The translations under genes were made by a program, and so were the position numbers. The notes beneath the pieces were generated by a model, which saw nothing but the letters and a program-made list of their open reading frames with translations, searched no databases and was not told where the DNA came from. This document shows positions 39,252 through 48,330 of a DNA stretch of 64,000 nt, in pieces. Positions within the stretch are counted from its first letter, which is position 1, and every line of letters starts with the position of its first letter. Where the stretch lies: NCBI RefSeq assembly GCF_008386315.1, contig NZ_CP043808.1:1798001-1862000 (forward strand), read 5' to 3'. This DNA comes from Serinicoccus marinus DSM 15273 (GTDB taxonomy: Bacteria; Actinomycetota; Actinomycetes; Actinomycetales; Dermatophilaceae).

Positions 39252-41114
39252 TCAGCTGGCGCGCACCCACTGGTCGGCGTTCCAGGAGACACCGGTCTGG
39301 ACCGAGGTCGGCCGGACGTTCTCCAGGGTGCTGTCGTAGCCGACGACACCCGGGTGGGCGAACAGCGGGATGCCGTACAGGTTGTCCCACAGCAGCTTCT
39401 CGATCACCTTGATCTGCTCCATGTGGACCTCCGGGTCGTTGGAGCCTGCCAGGGTGTTCCACGCCTCGTCGACCTCCTCGTTGGAGAAGCCGCCGAAGTT
39501 CTGCCCACCGTCGGTGGAGTAGATCGGTTGGCCCGACGCGACCTGGCCCGAGCCGGCCCAGGCGAAGAGCGCGACCTCCCAGTCGCCCTGCTCCAGCGTG
39601 CCGCCGGCCTCGAAGAAGTCCTGGTTGCCCGCGTCGACGATCTCGAAGCCCGCCTCGTTGCAGGAGGCCTGGATCTGGGCCACCTCCTCGGTGCGGCGCT
39701 GGTTCGGGGCGGAGTAGCCGATCCGGACCTCGACCGGCGTCTCGACCCCGGCCTCCTCCAGCTTGGCGGTGGCGCCCTCGATGTCGACCTCGTCGTAGCG
39801 ACCGTCGTAGGCCGCGTCCACGACCTCCTGGTAGTCGTCCTGGAACGGGAACTTCTCGCGGAGGTTCATCACCTGGGCGTCCGGGTTGATCGGCGCGATG
39901 AGGTTGTCGACGATGTTCTGCCGCGGGACGCACATGGCGAACGCCTCACGGGCCGCCAGACCACCGTTCTCGTCGTTGAAGACCGAGTCCTCGGCGAAGT
40001 TGTAGTCCAGGTGCTCCCACGTCATCTCGGCCGTCGTCTCGACCGCGACGGAGTCGCCCATGCCCTCGAGCTGCTGCAGCGTGTCGACGGTGGCCTGCGG
40101 CTCGATGACGTTGATGTCACCGTTCTGCAGCGCCTGCACGTGGGTCTCCGGGGCCGCGAACTTGTAGACCAGGTTGCCGGTCGCCGGCGCCGGGCCGAAG
40201 AACGACTCGTTGGGGACCAGCGCGAGCTGGTTGCCGCTCTCCCAGGCCGCACCCTCGAGGGTGTAGGGCCCACTCGAGGGCACCAGCGCCTCGTCCTCGA
40301 CCTGGTAGTTCGGGAAGTTCCAGCCGGTGTTCCAGAACTCGGACACCTCGGCCACGGTCTCGCCGTCGCCGTCCAGGATCGCCTGGGCCAGCTCGGCCGG
40401 CTCCATGCCCGCCTGCTCCGCCGCGACGTGCGAGGGGAAGGCGTCGCTCACGACGAGCTCCCAGTCCGGGTAGGGCTCGGGGTAGACGACGGTGAAGGTC
40501 TTGCCGTCGACCTCGGCCTCCGGGACCTCGGGGACGTAGCGGCCGAAGGTGTCGGACACCGGGTCGAAGCCGAGGGCGTCGACGCCGCCGAGCGCCTCGG
40601 GGTTGGAGGACGCCCACTCCAGCAGGTAGTCGTTGGCGGTCACGGGGGTGCCGTCGGACCACACCGCGTCGTCGGAGATGGTGTACTCGATGGTGAGCGG
40701 GTCCTCGGAGGTCTGCTCGTAGGTGCCGTACCACTCGTTCGGGTAGACCGTGCCGTCGGTGCCCCAGTACCAGAAGCTGCTCAGCAGCTGGTTGTTGACG
40801 ACCGCGTTGTAGGTCGAGTTGGTCGCCGCAGTGTCGTGGTTGTAGGCGTTGTACTCCTCGGCCCCGCTGGAGAAGGACACCGTGTCGTCGTTGGTGGTGA
40901 CCTCGCCCAGGTCGGCCCTGGCGGTGGAACCCTCCTCGCCGCCCATCTCACCCTCGGACTCCTCGCCGGAGCCCTCGCTCTCCTCTGCGCCGTCGCCCTC
41001 GCCGCCGCCCTCGGCACCGCTGTCGGTGTCGCCGGAGCCGGAGTCGGACGTGCAGCCAGCCAGAGCCAGGGCACCAGCGGCCACAACGGCCATGGTCGCG
41101 CGCCTGATCTTCAA
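39252..41114 (-). CDS. Peptide-type ABC transporter substrate-binding lipoprotein (family 5)
   Basis: The 620-residue lipoprotein starts MKIRRATMAVVAAGALALAGC, with lipobox LAGC. A 45-residue Gly/Ser/Glu linker follows, then an SBP_bac_5 domain (NEWYGTYEQTSEDPLTIEYTI, DDAVWSDGTPVTANDYLLEW, KFAAPETHVQALQNGDINV). It is the receptor of the OppBC-OppDF importer encoded downstream. The start is TTG, selected because AGGAGG lies five bases upstream; the next ATG has no ribosome site. Two strong hairpins separate it from oppB. Ligand (peptides, nickel or others) cannot be told. Confidence 0.92.
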   Translation of the reverse strand: MKIRRATMAVVAAGALALAGCTSDSGSGDTDSGAEGGGEGDGAEESEGSGEESEGEMGGEEGSTARADLGEVTTNDDTVSFSSGAEEYNAYNHDTAATNSTYNAVVNNQLLSSFWYWGTDGTVYPNEWYGTYEQTSEDPLTIEYTISDDAVWSDGTPVTANDYLLEWASSNPEALGGVDALGFDPVSDTFGRYVPEVPEAEVDGKTFTVVYPEPYPDWELVVSDAFPSHVAAEQAGMEPAELAQAILDGDGETVAEVSEFWNTGWNFPNYQVEDEALVPSSGPYTLEGAAWESGNQLALVPNESFFGPAPATGNLVYKFAAPETHVQALQNGDINVIEPQATVDTLQQLEGMGDSVAVETTAEMTWEHLDYNFAEDSVFNDENGGLAAREAFAMCVPRQNIVDNLIAPINPDAQVMNLREKFPFQDDYQEVVDAAYDGRYDEVDIEGATAKLEEAGVETPVEVRIGYSAPNQRRTEEVAQIQASCNEAGFEIVDAGNQDFFEAGGTLEQGDWEVALFAWAGSGQVASGQPIYSTDGGQNFGGFSNEEVDEAWNTLAGSNDPEVHMEQIKVIEKLLWDNLYGIPLFAHPGVVGYDSTLENVRPTSVQTGVSWNADQWVRAS

Positions 41115-41124
41115 TGTTCCTCCT
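41112..41124 (-). promoter_or_regulatory. Ribosome-binding site fixing a TTG start of the peptide-binding protein gene
   Basis: On the minus strand AGGAGG (41124-41119) is followed by AACA and TTG (41114-41112). The perfect Shine-Dalgarno spacing decides for TTG rather than the ATG seven codons downstream. Confidence 0.75.
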
Positions 41125-41279
41125 AGTGAATGGGCGTCTCACGCCGGCGGACCGCCCTGGTCCGCCGCGCGCGTGTCATCGACGCGCCGGGGGTTGCGTG
41201 GACAACGTTGACACCTGCGTCCCCGCCACGCCACCGTCGTGCCCACACGGTGACGGGATCGTTACTCTTTTGAGACTTC

Positions 41280-41297
41280 CGTAGCGGTGACGCTACG
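41280..41297 (-). terminator. Hairpin between priA and the opp cassette
   Basis: CGTAGCG-GTGA-CGCTACG is a 7-bp stem in the 231-base gap between priA and the peptide-binding gene. Two smaller dyads (GACGACCCGTCGTC and GCCCTTCAGGGC) lie between it and the priA stop. It could end priA transcription or be part of the opp promoter region; no clear -35/-10 was found. Confidence 0.4.
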
Positions 41298-41345
41298 TCA
41301 ATCAGAACGGGCGTCCTGACGACCCGTCGTCGGGGCCCTTCAGGG

Positions 41346-43475
41346 CTACTGTGCGTGCCCGTCCAGGACCAGGCGGAGCGCCTCCGGAGCCTTGCGGGCG
41401 CTGCGCTCGGCGCGCACCGTGTGCACCGCCTGCGCGAGGTCGTGCCCGTCGCCCTCGCGCACGGTGGCCCGGGCCCGGCGCCCCTCCCCGTCGCCCCCGT
41501 CGAGCGGCACCGTGCCCAGCAGCCGGTGCCCGACCCGGGAGAGCGCCAGCCCGGCCTGGTCGACCGCGCCGACCGGGCCGCTCACCTCGACCTGACGCGT
41601 CGCCGGGGGAAGGCCGAGAGTGGCACGGTCACCGAGCTCACGTCGGGCGAGCCAGACCGGGTCCCAGCGCACCAGCGCCTCGACCGCGGGCAGGGAGCCG
41701 TGCGGAGGCACCCCGCAGAGCACGACGGCCGGCCCGCGCCGCGGCGGGGCGGGCTCGCCCCCAGGGTGGGCGCGGACCAGGGCGGCAGCGGCGCACCAGC
41801 GACGCAGCGCCTCCACCGGCGCGTCGAGGTCGGCCCGCTCCAGCAGCGACCAGCCGTCGAGGAGGACGGCGGCGGCATAGCCGGTCTCGGCCCACGGCTC
41901 GGCCCCCGGGGTGGCGACCACGAGGGTCGCACCCCCCTCGACCACGTCCACGACGTGCTCCCCGCCCGAGCTGACCACCCGGGTCCCGGGGAAGGCCCGC
42001 CCCAGCTCCTCGGCCGTCCGGCGCTCCCCCATCCCGGTGGCCCGCCGCCGCCGGGAGCCGCACTCGGTGCACGCATGGTCCACGGGGACCTCGGTGGAGC
42101 ACCACCGGCAGGCCGGTGGTCCCTGGCTGCCGGCGACCGGACCGCCCGCGCCGACGGGCCCCTGGCAGCGCTCGCAGCGCACCGGGGTGCGGCAGTCCTG
42201 GCAGGCCAGGCCGAGGACATACCCCTGGCGGGGCACCTGCACCAGCACCGGCCGGTCGCTCTCCAGGCCGGCGCGCAGCGCCCGCCAGGCGACGCTCGGG
42301 AGCCGCGCCGTCCGGGCCGCGGGGTCGCGCTCCTCCTGGTGACCCTCCCCGGCCACCACGACGGCGGGGGCGACGCCGCGCACGCGGTCGGTGTCCGCGA
42401 CCACCGGTGCGACCACCCCCTCGTCCACCCACTGCTGCACGACGACGCTCCGGGTGAAGCCGCCGACGAGCAGCGCGGCTCCCTCACGCCGTGCACGCCG
42501 ACGGAGCACCTCGCGGACGTGGGGATAGGGCGCCCGCGGCTCCTGGTGCAGGTCGTCGGCCTCGTCCCAGCAGACCACCAGCCCCAGGTCGGGCACCGGG
42601 GCGAAGCCGCTGGCGCGGGTGCCGACCACCACGCGGGCGTGGCCGCGCAGGGCACGGAGGAAGGCGGTGTAGCGGGCCTCGGGCCCCAGGTCGGCGGTGA
42701 GCCGGACCACGTGGGCCTCCCCCACCGCCCGGGTCACCGGCCCCATGACGCGCTCCACGTCGCGGCGGTCCGGCACGACGACGAGCGCGCCACGACCCCC
42801 TGCGGTCGTCGCCGCGACCGCGGCAGCGATCGCGTCGGGCCAGTCGTCCCCCGGCCCCTGACCGGGCAGCGCGAGCCACGCCGCCGCGGGTGCCTGCCCG
42901 TCGCGCAGCCGCCGCAGCAGGGCCGGCCCCGCGGGATAAGCCGTCCACGCAGGGTCGATCGCGGTGTCACCGGCGGGATCGACTTCCGGCCCAGGCTCAT
43001 GATCCTCGGCCTCGCCAGGCCCGGGACGCGGTGGCACCGCCCGCTCGGCCCGGGCGTGCCGCGGCGGCACGGCGAGCCGCACCGTGTCGGAGAGCGTCCC
43101 GCCGTAGTGGGCGCCGACCTCCCGGGCGGCGTCCAGCACGGCCGGCGTGAGCACGGGCTCGGGGCTCACGACCGAGCGCAACGGGGCCAACCTGCCCTCG
43201 TGCTCGGCGTGAGCCTCACGAGTCAGCAGGAAGCCGTCGTGGTCCCGTCCGGCGAAGCGGACCCGGACCCGCACCCCCGGCCGGGCCACCGTGTCCAGCT
43301 CGGCCGGCACGGCATACTCGAACGGGCGGTCGAGGTGCGCCAGGGGTGTCTCGACGAGCACGGTCGCCACCGGGTCGGTCTGCGCCAGCGGCACGGACGC
43401 CGCCGGGCCTCGTGCACGCCTGCGCGGCGAGGTCGGGCTCGCCGGCGCCGGGACCAGCTCCAGCTGCTCGGCCAT
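41346..43475 (-). CDS. priA: Primosomal protein N' (PriA), probably helicase-inactive
   Basis: PriA restarts collapsed replication forks. The 709-residue product has the N-terminal DNA-binding domain (ATVLVETPLAHLDRPFEYAVP) and the eight-cysteine zinc region (CQDCRTPVRCERCQ ... CRWCSTEVPVDHACTECG). It lacks a Walker A GxGKT; the equivalent place reads ATTAGGRGALVVVPDRRD, and the DEAH box is CWDEADDLHQEPRAPY. Loss of helicase motifs is characteristic of actinobacterial PriA, which is thought to act as a loader. It starts 22 bases after the metK stop. Confidence 0.93.
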   Translation of the reverse strand: MAEQLELVPAPASPTSPRRRARGPAASVPLAQTDPVATVLVETPLAHLDRPFEYAVPAELDTVARPGVRVRVRFAGRDHDGFLLTREAHAEHEGRLAPLRSVVSPEPVLTPAVLDAAREVGAHYGGTLSDTVRLAVPPRHARAERAVPPRPGPGEAEDHEPGPEVDPAGDTAIDPAWTAYPAGPALLRRLRDGQAPAAAWLALPGQGPGDDWPDAIAAAVAATTAGGRGALVVVPDRRDVERVMGPVTRAVGEAHVVRLTADLGPEARYTAFLRALRGHARVVVGTRASGFAPVPDLGLVVCWDEADDLHQEPRAPYPHVREVLRRRARREGAALLVGGFTRSVVVQQWVDEGVVAPVVADTDRVRGVAPAVVVAGEGHQEERDPAARTARLPSVAWRALRAGLESDRPVLVQVPRQGYVLGLACQDCRTPVRCERCQGPVGAGGPVAGSQGPPACRWCSTEVPVDHACTECGSRRRRATGMGERRTAEELGRAFPGTRVVSSGGEHVVDVVEGGATLVVATPGAEPWAETGYAAAVLLDGWSLLERADLDAPVEALRRWCAAAALVRAHPGGEPAPPRRGPAVVLCGVPPHGSLPAVEALVRWDPVWLARRELGDRATLGLPPATRQVEVSGPVGAVDQAGLALSRVGHRLLGTVPLDGGDGEGRRARATVREGDGHDLAQAVHTVRAERSARKAPEALRLVLDGHAQ

Positions 43476-43497
43476 GTCGACCCTGGGAACCCGGCGC

Positions 43498-44712
43498 TCA
43501 GACCGCGTCGCGCAGGGCGTCGACCCGGTCCAGCCGCTCCCAGGTGAAGCCGTGGTCCAGACCGGGGGCGCTGGTCCGCCCGAAGTGGCCGTAGGCGGCG
43601 GTGGGGCGGTAGATCGGCCGCAGCAGGTCGAGCTGCGCCACGAGCGCGGCGGGCCGCAGGTCGAAGACGCTGCGCACCGCCTCCTGGATGCGGTCCACGG
43701 GAGCGCTCTCGGTGCCGAAGGTCTCGACGTAGAGACCGACCGGGTGGGGGTAGCCGATGGCGTAGGCGACCTGGATCTCGCACCGGCGCGCGAGCCCGGC
43801 GGCGACGACGTTCTTGGCGACCCAGCGCATGGCGTAGGCCGCGCTGCGGTCGACCTTGGAGGGGTCCTTGCCGGAGAAGGCCCCGCCGCCGTGCCGCGCC
43901 ATGCCGCCGTAGGTGTCGACGATGACCTTGCGCCCGGTGAGCCCGGCATCGCCCATCGGACCTCCGATGGTGAAGACGCCGGTGGGGTTGACGAGCATGC
44001 GGTAGCCGTCGGTCTTGAGCTCGACACCAGCCTCGTGAGCCTGGTCGAGGACGGGGGTGATGACCCGCTCCCGGATGTCCGGCGTCAGCTGCTCCTCCAG
44101 GTCGATCCCGTGGGCGTGCTGCGTGGAGAGCACGACGGTGTCGAGGCGCACCGCGCGGTCGCCGTCGTAGGCGATCGTCACCTGCGTCTTGCCGTCCGGC
44201 CGGAGGTAGTCCAGCTCACCGCTGCGGCGGACGGCGGCGAGCTGCTCGGCGAGCCGGTGGGCCAGGAAGGCGGGCAGCGGCATGAGCTCGGGCGTGTCGT
44301 CGCAGGCGTAGCCGAACATCAGCCCCTGGTCGCCGGCGCCCTGCTGGTCGTAGGGGTCGGCCTGCTCGGACCCGCGGCTGGAGACGGCGTCGTCGACACC
44401 GGTCGCGATGTCGACCGACTGGTCGCCGATCGAGATCTCGACCCCGCAGGTGCGTCCGTCGAAGCCCTTGTGCGAGTTGTCGTAGCCGATGTCCAGGATC
44501 GTCTGCCGGACGAGCTGGGCGATGTTGGAGTAACCCTGGGTGCGCACCTCGCCGGCGACGTGCACCAGGCCGGTCGTCACCATCGTCTCGACCGCCACCC
44601 GGGAGTGCGGGTCCTGGGCGAGCAGGTCGTCCAGGATGGCGTCGCTGATCTGGTCGCAGATCTTGTCCGGGTGTCCCTCGGTGACGGACTCCGAGGTGAA
44701 CAGGCGGGTCAT
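43498..44712 (-). CDS. metK: S-adenosylmethionine synthetase
   Basis: MetK makes SAM from methionine and ATP. The 404-residue product starts [21 protein letters not shown] (catalytic His and metal Asp), with [21 protein letters not shown], the K-rich loop [19 protein letters not shown] and C-terminal YGHFGR. SD GAAGGAG precedes the ATG by seven bases. The 85-base leader carries an inverted repeat that could form a three-way junction. Confidence 0.97.
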   Translation of the reverse strand: MTRLFTSESVTEGHPDKICDQISDAILDDLLAQDPHSRVAVETMVTTGLVHVAGEVRTQGYSNIAQLVRQTILDIGYDNSHKGFDGRTCGVEISIGDQSVDIATGVDDAVSSRGSEQADPYDQQGAGDQGLMFGYACDDTPELMPLPAFLAHRLAEQLAAVRRSGELDYLRPDGKTQVTIAYDGDRAVRLDTVVLSTQHAHGIDLEEQLTPDIRERVITPVLDQAHEAGVELKTDGYRMLVNPTGVFTIGGPMGDAGLTGRKVIVDTYGGMARHGGGAFSGKDPSKVDRSAAYAMRWVAKNVVAAGLARRCEIQVAYAIGYPHPVGLYVETFGTESAPVDRIQEAVRSVFDLRPAALVAQLDLLRPIYRPTAAYGHFGRTSAPGLDHGFTWERLDRVDALRDAV

Positions 44713-44728
44713 GGGGGTGCTCCTTCGG

Positions 44729-44794
44729 GGCAGCGGCTGCTGACTGACCTGCGCGAGTCTACGGTCCGGAACCGACACCTCCGGAGCCGCTGCC
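44729..44794 (-). promoter_or_regulatory. Structured leader of metK
   Basis: On the minus strand GGCAGCGGCT (44794-44785) pairs perfectly with AGCCGCTGCC (44738-44729). The enclosed 46 bases contain TCCGGA-GGTGTCGGT-TCCGGA, which can fold on itself, and GACT...AGTC. The SD of metK follows the closing stem directly. It may regulate metK or simply end coaBC transcription; it does not match a SAM riboswitch that I recognise. Confidence 0.45.
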
Positions 44795-44797
44795 GCC

Positions 44798-46048
44798 TCA
44801 GCGCAGCAGCGGTGCCGCGTGGTCCCAGATGGCCGCTGCGACCAGCGCCTTGTCGCCCGGACCGACCGTGCGGACCTCCTCGGTCCCCGGCCGCAGGAGG
44901 TGTGCCGTGGTGGTGTCCTGGCCGAAGGTCCTGCCGTCCCCCACCTCGTTGGCGACGAGCAGGTCGCACCCCTTGCGCTCGAGCTTGGCGCGGGCCAGGG
45001 CGAGCACGTCGCCGGTGCCGTCCCCGGTCTCGGCCGCGAAGCCCACGAGGAAGGGCGAGGCGGCTCCCGCACGGCGCTCGACGAGACCGGCCAGGATGTC
45101 CGGGTTGCGGACCAGCTCGATCGTGGGGGCGCTGTCGTCGCCCTCGCCGTGGGTCTTCTTGATCTTGCTCTCGGCGTAGTGCGCCGGGCGGAAGTCCGCG
45201 ACGGCGGCCGCCATGACCACGGCGTCCACCCCGCCACCGTCGACGAGGCGGTCGACGGCGCGCTGCAGCTCCAGCGCCGTCTGCACCGGCACGAGGTCGC
45301 ACCCCGCCGGCGTCTCCAGGCTCACGTTGGCACCGACCAGGCTCACCCGCGCCCCGCGCCGGGCCGCCTCGGCCGCGACGGCATACCCTTGCTTGCCGGA
45401 GGACCGGTTGCCGAGGTAGCGGACCGGGTCCAGCGGCTCGCGGGTGCCCCCGGCGGTGACGACGACGTGCCGCCCGGCCAGGTCGTCGGCGGCGCTGCGG
45501 CCGGCGTCGTCACCGGTCGCAGCCGGCGTCACGGCCGCCAGCGCGGCGGCCACGATCTCCTCCGGGTCGGGCAGCCGGCCCGGGCCGGTGTCCGCCCCGG
45601 TCAGCCGCCCCGAGGCCGGCTCGACCACGTGCACACCGCGCTCGCGCAGGAGGGCGACGTTGGCCCCGGTCGCCGGGTGCGTCCACATCTCGGTATGCAT
45701 GGCCGGCGCCAGCACGACCGGGCAGCGGGCGGTGAGCAGCGTCGAGGTGAGCAGGTCGTCGGCCAGGCCGTGGGCAGCGCGGGCCAGCAGGTCGGCGGTC
45801 GCCGGGGCGACGAGCACGAGGTCGGCCTCCTGGCCCAGCCGGACGTGCGGGACGAGCGGGACGTCGTCCCAGACCTCGCTGGACACGGGACGTCCGCTGA
45901 GGGCCTCCCAGGTGGGTGCGCCGACGAAGCGGAGCGCGGCGGCGGTGGGCACGACGATGACCTCGTGCCCGGCCTCGGTCAGGAGCCGCAGGACGGAGCA
46001 CGCCTTGTAGGCCGCGATCCCTCCGGAGACGCCGAGCACCACGCGCAT
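44798..46048 (-). CDS. coaBC: Bifunctional phosphopantothenoylcysteine decarboxylase/synthase
   Basis: CoaBC performs two steps of CoA synthesis: CTP-dependent joining of cysteine and FMN-dependent decarboxylation. In 416 residues, the N-terminal CoaC domain has [16 protein letters not shown], the catalytic-His region [20 protein letters not shown] and the substrate clamp PAMHTEMW. The CoaB domain has [23 protein letters not shown] (nucleotide loop) and [10 protein letters not shown]...KIKK. It follows rpoZ, a conserved actinobacterial order. Confidence 0.95.
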   Translation of the reverse strand: MRVVLGVSGGIAAYKACSVLRLLTEAGHEVIVVPTAAALRFVGAPTWEALSGRPVSSEVWDDVPLVPHVRLGQEADLVLVAPATADLLARAAHGLADDLLTSTLLTARCPVVLAPAMHTEMWTHPATGANVALLRERGVHVVEPASGRLTGADTGPGRLPDPEEIVAAALAAVTPAATGDDAGRSAADDLAGRHVVVTAGGTREPLDPVRYLGNRSSGKQGYAVAAEAARRGARVSLVGANVSLETPAGCDLVPVQTALELQRAVDRLVDGGGVDAVVMAAAVADFRPAHYAESKIKKTHGEGDDSAPTIELVRNPDILAGLVERRAGAASPFLVGFAAETGDGTGDVLALARAKLERKGCDLLVANEVGDGRTFGQDTTTAHLLRPGTEEVRTVGPGDKALVAAAIWDHAAPLLR

Positions 46049-46077
46049 ACCGGTGTGCCCTCCGTGCCCTGTGGGTA

Positions 46078-46347
46078 TCAGCTCTCGGGCGAGCTGGTGT
46101 GCAGCTTGCCCTGGTCGATCTCGTGCAGCGCGATCGACAGCGGCTTGTCGGTGGCGTCCGCCTCGACCAGCGGGCCGACGTACTCGAGCAGGCCCTCGCT
46201 GAGCTGGGAGTAGTAGGCGTTGATCTGGCGCGCCCGCTTGGCGGCGTAGATCACCAGGGCGTACTTGCTGTCGGCGCGCTGGAGCAGGCTGTCGATCGGG
46301 GGGTTGGTGATGCCGTCGGGGTGGGCGATGGTGCCGGTTCCGCTCAC
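46078..46347 (-). CDS. rpoZ: DNA-directed RNA polymerase omega subunit
   Basis: The 89-residue omega subunit helps assemble RNA polymerase on beta-prime. [29 protein letters not shown] is the conserved core; [15 protein letters not shown] and the short C-terminal [13 protein letters not shown] are also typical of actinobacteria. Its GTG overlaps the gmk stop as GTGA. Confidence 0.95.
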   Translation of the reverse strand: MSGTGTIAHPDGITNPPIDSLLQRADSKYALVIYAAKRARQINAYYSQLSEGLLEYVGPLVEADATDKPLSIALHEIDQGKLHTSSPES

Positions 46348-46946
46348 GGTGCTCTCAGTCCTTCGTTCGTTCGGGTCTGTTCAGGGGTCGGGGCTGCGGT
46401 CTGCGCAGGGGGGTCGGCCATCAATGATACGAGTTCCTCGGCCGCCCGGGCGACATCGTCGTTGACGATGGTCACGTCGAACTCCTGCGCGGCCGCCAGC
46501 TCGGTGCGTGCGGTCTGCAGCCGCCTCGTCCGCTCGGCCTCGGTCTCGGTGCCCCGGCCGACGAGGCGCTGCACGAGCTCCTCCCAGCTGGGTGGCGCGA
46601 GGAAGACGAAGAGCGCCTCCGGCATCGCCTCCCGCACCTGCCGGGCACCCTGCAGGTCGATCTCCAGCATGGTGGGGCGACCGTCCTCCAGGGAGCGCTC
46701 GACCGGCCCGCGCGGGGTGCCGTAACGGGCGCGGCCGTGCACCGTGGCCCACTCCAGCAGCTGGCCCTCCCGATCCAGCCGGTCGAACTCCTGGTCGTCG
46801 ACGAAGAAGTAGTGCTCCCCCTCCCGCTCCGCCGGTCGCGGCGGCCGGGTGGTCGCGGACACCGAGAGCCACACGTCCGGGTGGTGCTCGCGCACGTAAG
46901 CCGCCACGGTCCCCTTCCCGACCGCGGTCGGGCCGGCCAGCACCAC
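46344..46946 (-). CDS. gmk: Guanylate kinase
   Basis: Gmk phosphorylates GMP to GDP. The 200-residue product has P-loop [14 protein letters not shown], the GMP-binding [23 protein letters not shown] and [29 protein letters not shown] 46946 is the first usable start as read, yet no SD precedes it. The frame stays open for another ~20 codons toward mihF, so a CTG start further upstream cannot be excluded. Confidence 0.93.
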   Translation of the reverse strand: MVLAGPTAVGKGTVAAYVREHHPDVWLSVSATTRPPRPAEREGEHYFFVDDQEFDRLDREGQLLEWATVHGRARYGTPRGPVERSLEDGRPTMLEIDLQGARQVREAMPEALFVFLAPPSWEELVQRLVGRGTETEAERTRRLQTARTELAAAQEFDVTIVNDDVARAAEELVSLMADPPAQTAAPTPEQTRTNEGLRAP

Positions 46947-47014
46947 CAGGCGGCGCGGGGCGCCGTCGACGTCGGCGTCGCGGCCCTGCGGCGCGCCGCC
47001 GGTCTCCCCGGCGC

Positions 47015-47332
47015 TCAGCGGTCGCTGAAGTGGTCGAGCAGGTGGTGCACCTGGTTGGCGCCCAGCCCGCGCACCCGGCGGCTCTCGGAGATCCCGATCT
47101 CCTCCATGAGCTGGCGCGCCCGGACCCGGCCCACCCCCGGCATCGACTCCAGGAGCGCGGAGACCTTCATCTTGCCGATGACGTCGTTCTCCTTGCCCTC
47201 GGCGATGACGTCCTTGAGGGACCCCTGGGAGTTCTTCAGGCGGTTCTTGACGGCTGCGCGCTCGCGGCGGGCGGCGGCCGCCTTGGCGAGGGCGTCGGCG
47301 CGCTGCTCCGGCGTCAGCTCGGGAAGGGCCAC
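47015..47332 (-). CDS. mihF: Integration host factor, actinobacterial type (mIHF)
   Basis: The 105-residue nucleoid protein [20 protein letters not shown]... has an N-terminal helix and a helix-two-turn-helix DNA-binding region ([33 protein letters not shown]) typical of mIHF. GTG 47332 has AAGGAG seven bases upstream. A promoter-like pair lies 50-80 bases upstream. Confidence 0.95.
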   Translation of the reverse strand: MALPELTPEQRADALAKAAAARRERAAVKNRLKNSQGSLKDVIAEGKENDVIGKMKVSALLESMPGVGRVRARQLMEEIGISESRRVRGLGANQVHHLLDHFSDR

Positions 47333-47357
47333 GGTCCTACTCCTTGATCGTCCAGTG

Positions 47358-47412
47358 CCAGGGGGCAACCCTGGTGCCGTCGAACATAGCGACCCTCTCC
47401 GTCCCGTGCCAA
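47358..47412 (-). promoter_or_regulatory. Promoter and leader hairpin of mihF
   Basis: On the minus strand TTGGCA (47412-47407), an 18-base spacer and TATGTT (47388-47383) resemble a principal-sigma promoter. The leader then holds CCAGGG-GGCAA-CCCTGG (47358-47374), a small hairpin before the SD. This marks a new transcription unit mihF-gmk-rpoZ after the pyr cluster. Confidence 0.6.
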
Positions 47413-47457
47413 CCCCGGTGTCGCCGCGCGACCCCGCTGACCTGCGGCGGTCGGGGG

Positions 47458-48330
47458 TCAGCCGTCGCCGAGCGCCCCGGCGAGACGCTGCGTCCAGCGC
47501 TCCAGCGCGCTCGCCACGCCCTTGGGGCCCTCGCGCAGGACACCCCGCGACACCGGCACGAGGACGCGACCTGCGGCGCCGGCGAAGGCGCGCGCGACGT
47601 CGTGCTCGTCGGCGCCCTGCGCCCCCACGCCGGGCGCGAGCACCGGGGCGAGCGACCCCGCGAGGTCCAGCCCCTCCGCGGCCGGGTCCAGCGTGGCCCC
47701 CACCACCACCCCGACGTCGCCGCAGGGTGCCTGCCCGGCATTGTCCGCGGCGACCTCCTGCAGGAGCTGCTGGGCCACGCTCGGGCGGCCCGCCGACTGG
47801 ACCTGCCCGCCCTCGGGGTTGGACGTGCGCACGAGCACGAAGACACCGCGCCCCGTGGATCGCGCGAGGTCCAGGGCCGGGCGCAGCGCGCCGTAGCCGA
47901 GGTAGGGACTCAGCGTGACCGCGTCGGCGGCGAGCGGGGCGTCGTCCTCGAGGTATGCCTGCGCATACCCCGCCATCGTGGAGCCGATGTCACCGCGCTT
48001 GACGTCGAGCACCGTCAGCAGACCCCGGTCGCGGCAGCCGCGCAGGACGTCCTCGAGGACCGCCACCCCCGCGGCGCCGTGCCGCTCGAAGAAGGCCGAC
48101 TGCGGCTTGACCGCCGCGCAGCGCCCTGCAGCGGCGTCCAGGACGACGCTGCAGAACTCGGCGACCCCCGCGGCGGTGTCCGGCAGGCCCCAGTCCTGCA
48201 TCAGCTCCCGGTGCGGGTCCAGCCCGACGCACACCGGCCCGTGCCGGCCGAGGGCCTCGGTGAGCCGGAGCCCGAAGCGCTGCGGGGCGGCGTGGCTCCC
48301 TGGGCCGGGCGAGGTCGGGTCGTCGGTCAT
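47458..48330 (-). CDS. pyrF: Orotidine 5'-phosphate decarboxylase (type 2)
   Basis: PyrF makes UMP from OMP. The 290-residue protein is of the longer type 2 found in actinobacteria: PVCVGLDPHRELMQDWG, AVKPQSAFFERHG and the catalytic LLTVLDVKRGDIGSTM (Lys/Asp). Its ATG overlaps the stop of the pyrD-like gene as ATGA. Last gene of the UMP-synthesis cluster. Confidence 0.96.
   Translation of the reverse strand: MTDDPTSPGPGSHAAPQRFGLRLTEALGRHGPVCVGLDPHRELMQDWGLPDTAAGVAEFCSVVLDAAAGRCAAVKPQSAFFERHGAAGVAVLEDVLRGCRDRGLLTVLDVKRGDIGSTMAGYAQAYLEDDAPLAADAVTLSPYLGYGALRPALDLARSTGRGVFVLVRTSNPEGGQVQSAGRPSVAQQLLQEVAADNAGQAPCGDVGVVVGATLDPAAEGLDLAGSLAPVLAPGVGAQGADEHDVARAFAGAAGRVLVPVSRGVLREGPKGVASALERWTQRLAGALGDG

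Noticed and set aside
44713..44797. Known SAM riboswitch before metK
   Set aside because: At 85 bases with these stems it does not match the SAM-I, II, III or IV core sequences that I can recall.
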